6,630 nucleotides of DNA, taken from Chryseobacterium gleum (lineage in GTDB: Bacteria; Bacteroidota; Bacteroidia; Flavobacteriales_D; Sanyastnellaceae). The notes under the pieces are model-generated. The model ran no database searches, had not been told where the DNA came from, and worked only from the letters and a program-made list of their open reading frames with translations. The stretch is taken from positions 1 through 6,630 of the forward strand of contig CAMDFE010000088.1 of the NCBI GenBank assembly GCA_945897395.1, given 5' to 3'. Made by a program: the position numbers and the translations under genes. Below, piece after piece: positions 6,565 through 6,630 of the stretch (position 1 is the stretch's first letter; every line of letters starts with the position of its first letter).

Positions 6565-6630
6565 AGCACCCCTTAATACAAGCCTACGAGAGCGATTTTT
6601 TTGATGAAGAGGAAAAGTATTTTGTTCAAG
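6561..6630 (+). CDS. Start of an unrecognised gene, cut by the window end
   Basis: An ATG at 6561 overlaps the stop of the preceding gene as ATGA and opens a frame without a stop to the window end: 23 codons, beginning MKHPLIQAYESDFF and continuing with an acidic DEEEKYF stretch. There is no signal peptide, so the product is probably cytoplasmic. The four-base overlap is the main evidence that this is a real, coupled gene. The visible part is too short to name a family. Confidence 0.65.
   Translation, partial: MKHPLIQAYESDFFDEEEKYFVQ

Noticed and set aside
6372..6569. Minus-strand 65-codon frame at the end of the haem-oxygenase-like gene
   Set aside because: Antisense to the conserved ligand-bearing helix; no supporting signal.

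Overview
This window reads as ordinary chromosomal DNA from a member of the Bacteroidota, most likely the Flavobacteriales. The evidence is a TonB-dependent receptor with a carboxypeptidase-like N-terminal domain, a secreted protein with a C-terminal YPNP-type sorting domain of the type IX secretion system (T9SS), A-rich translation starts without Shine-Dalgarno sites, a TAnnTTTG-type promoter element, and a YtxJ-like protein of the kind found in bacillithiol users. The genus cannot be fixed from the sequence.

Layout. Positions 1-2475 (+) hold the 3'-terminal 824 codons of a TonB-dependent outer-membrane receptor; its 5' end is outside the window. After a 179-base AT-rich gap with a likely promoter comes a complete gene (2655-4184, +) for a secreted protein with three fasciclin (FAS1) domains and a T9SS sorting domain. 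A strong hairpin (4221-4245) ends it and separates it from a convergent minus-strand cluster.

The minus-strand cluster is transcribed from about 5790 down to 4247. It encodes a membrane-anchored or exported Cys-type glutathione peroxidase-family enzyme (5199-5780), a YtxJ-like monothiol thioredoxin-fold protein (4871-5191) and a small AlbA_2 (Schlafen-like) protein with a C-terminal winged helix (4247-4867). Gaps of 7 and 3 bases make this a convincing operon, and its theme is probably thiol and peroxide homeostasis.

A 70-base divergent region with a small dyad precedes a plus-strand gene (5851-6564) for a haem-oxygenase-like protein that keeps an apparent diiron ligand set. It overlaps by ATGA the start of a further gene that runs off the window at 6630 and whose product I cannot recognise.

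No RNA genes, insertion sequences, CRISPR arrays or phage genes were seen. I do not see a clear novel system. The points most worth following are the putative diiron enzyme with its coupled unknown partner, and the peroxidase/YtxJ/AlbA_2 operon.
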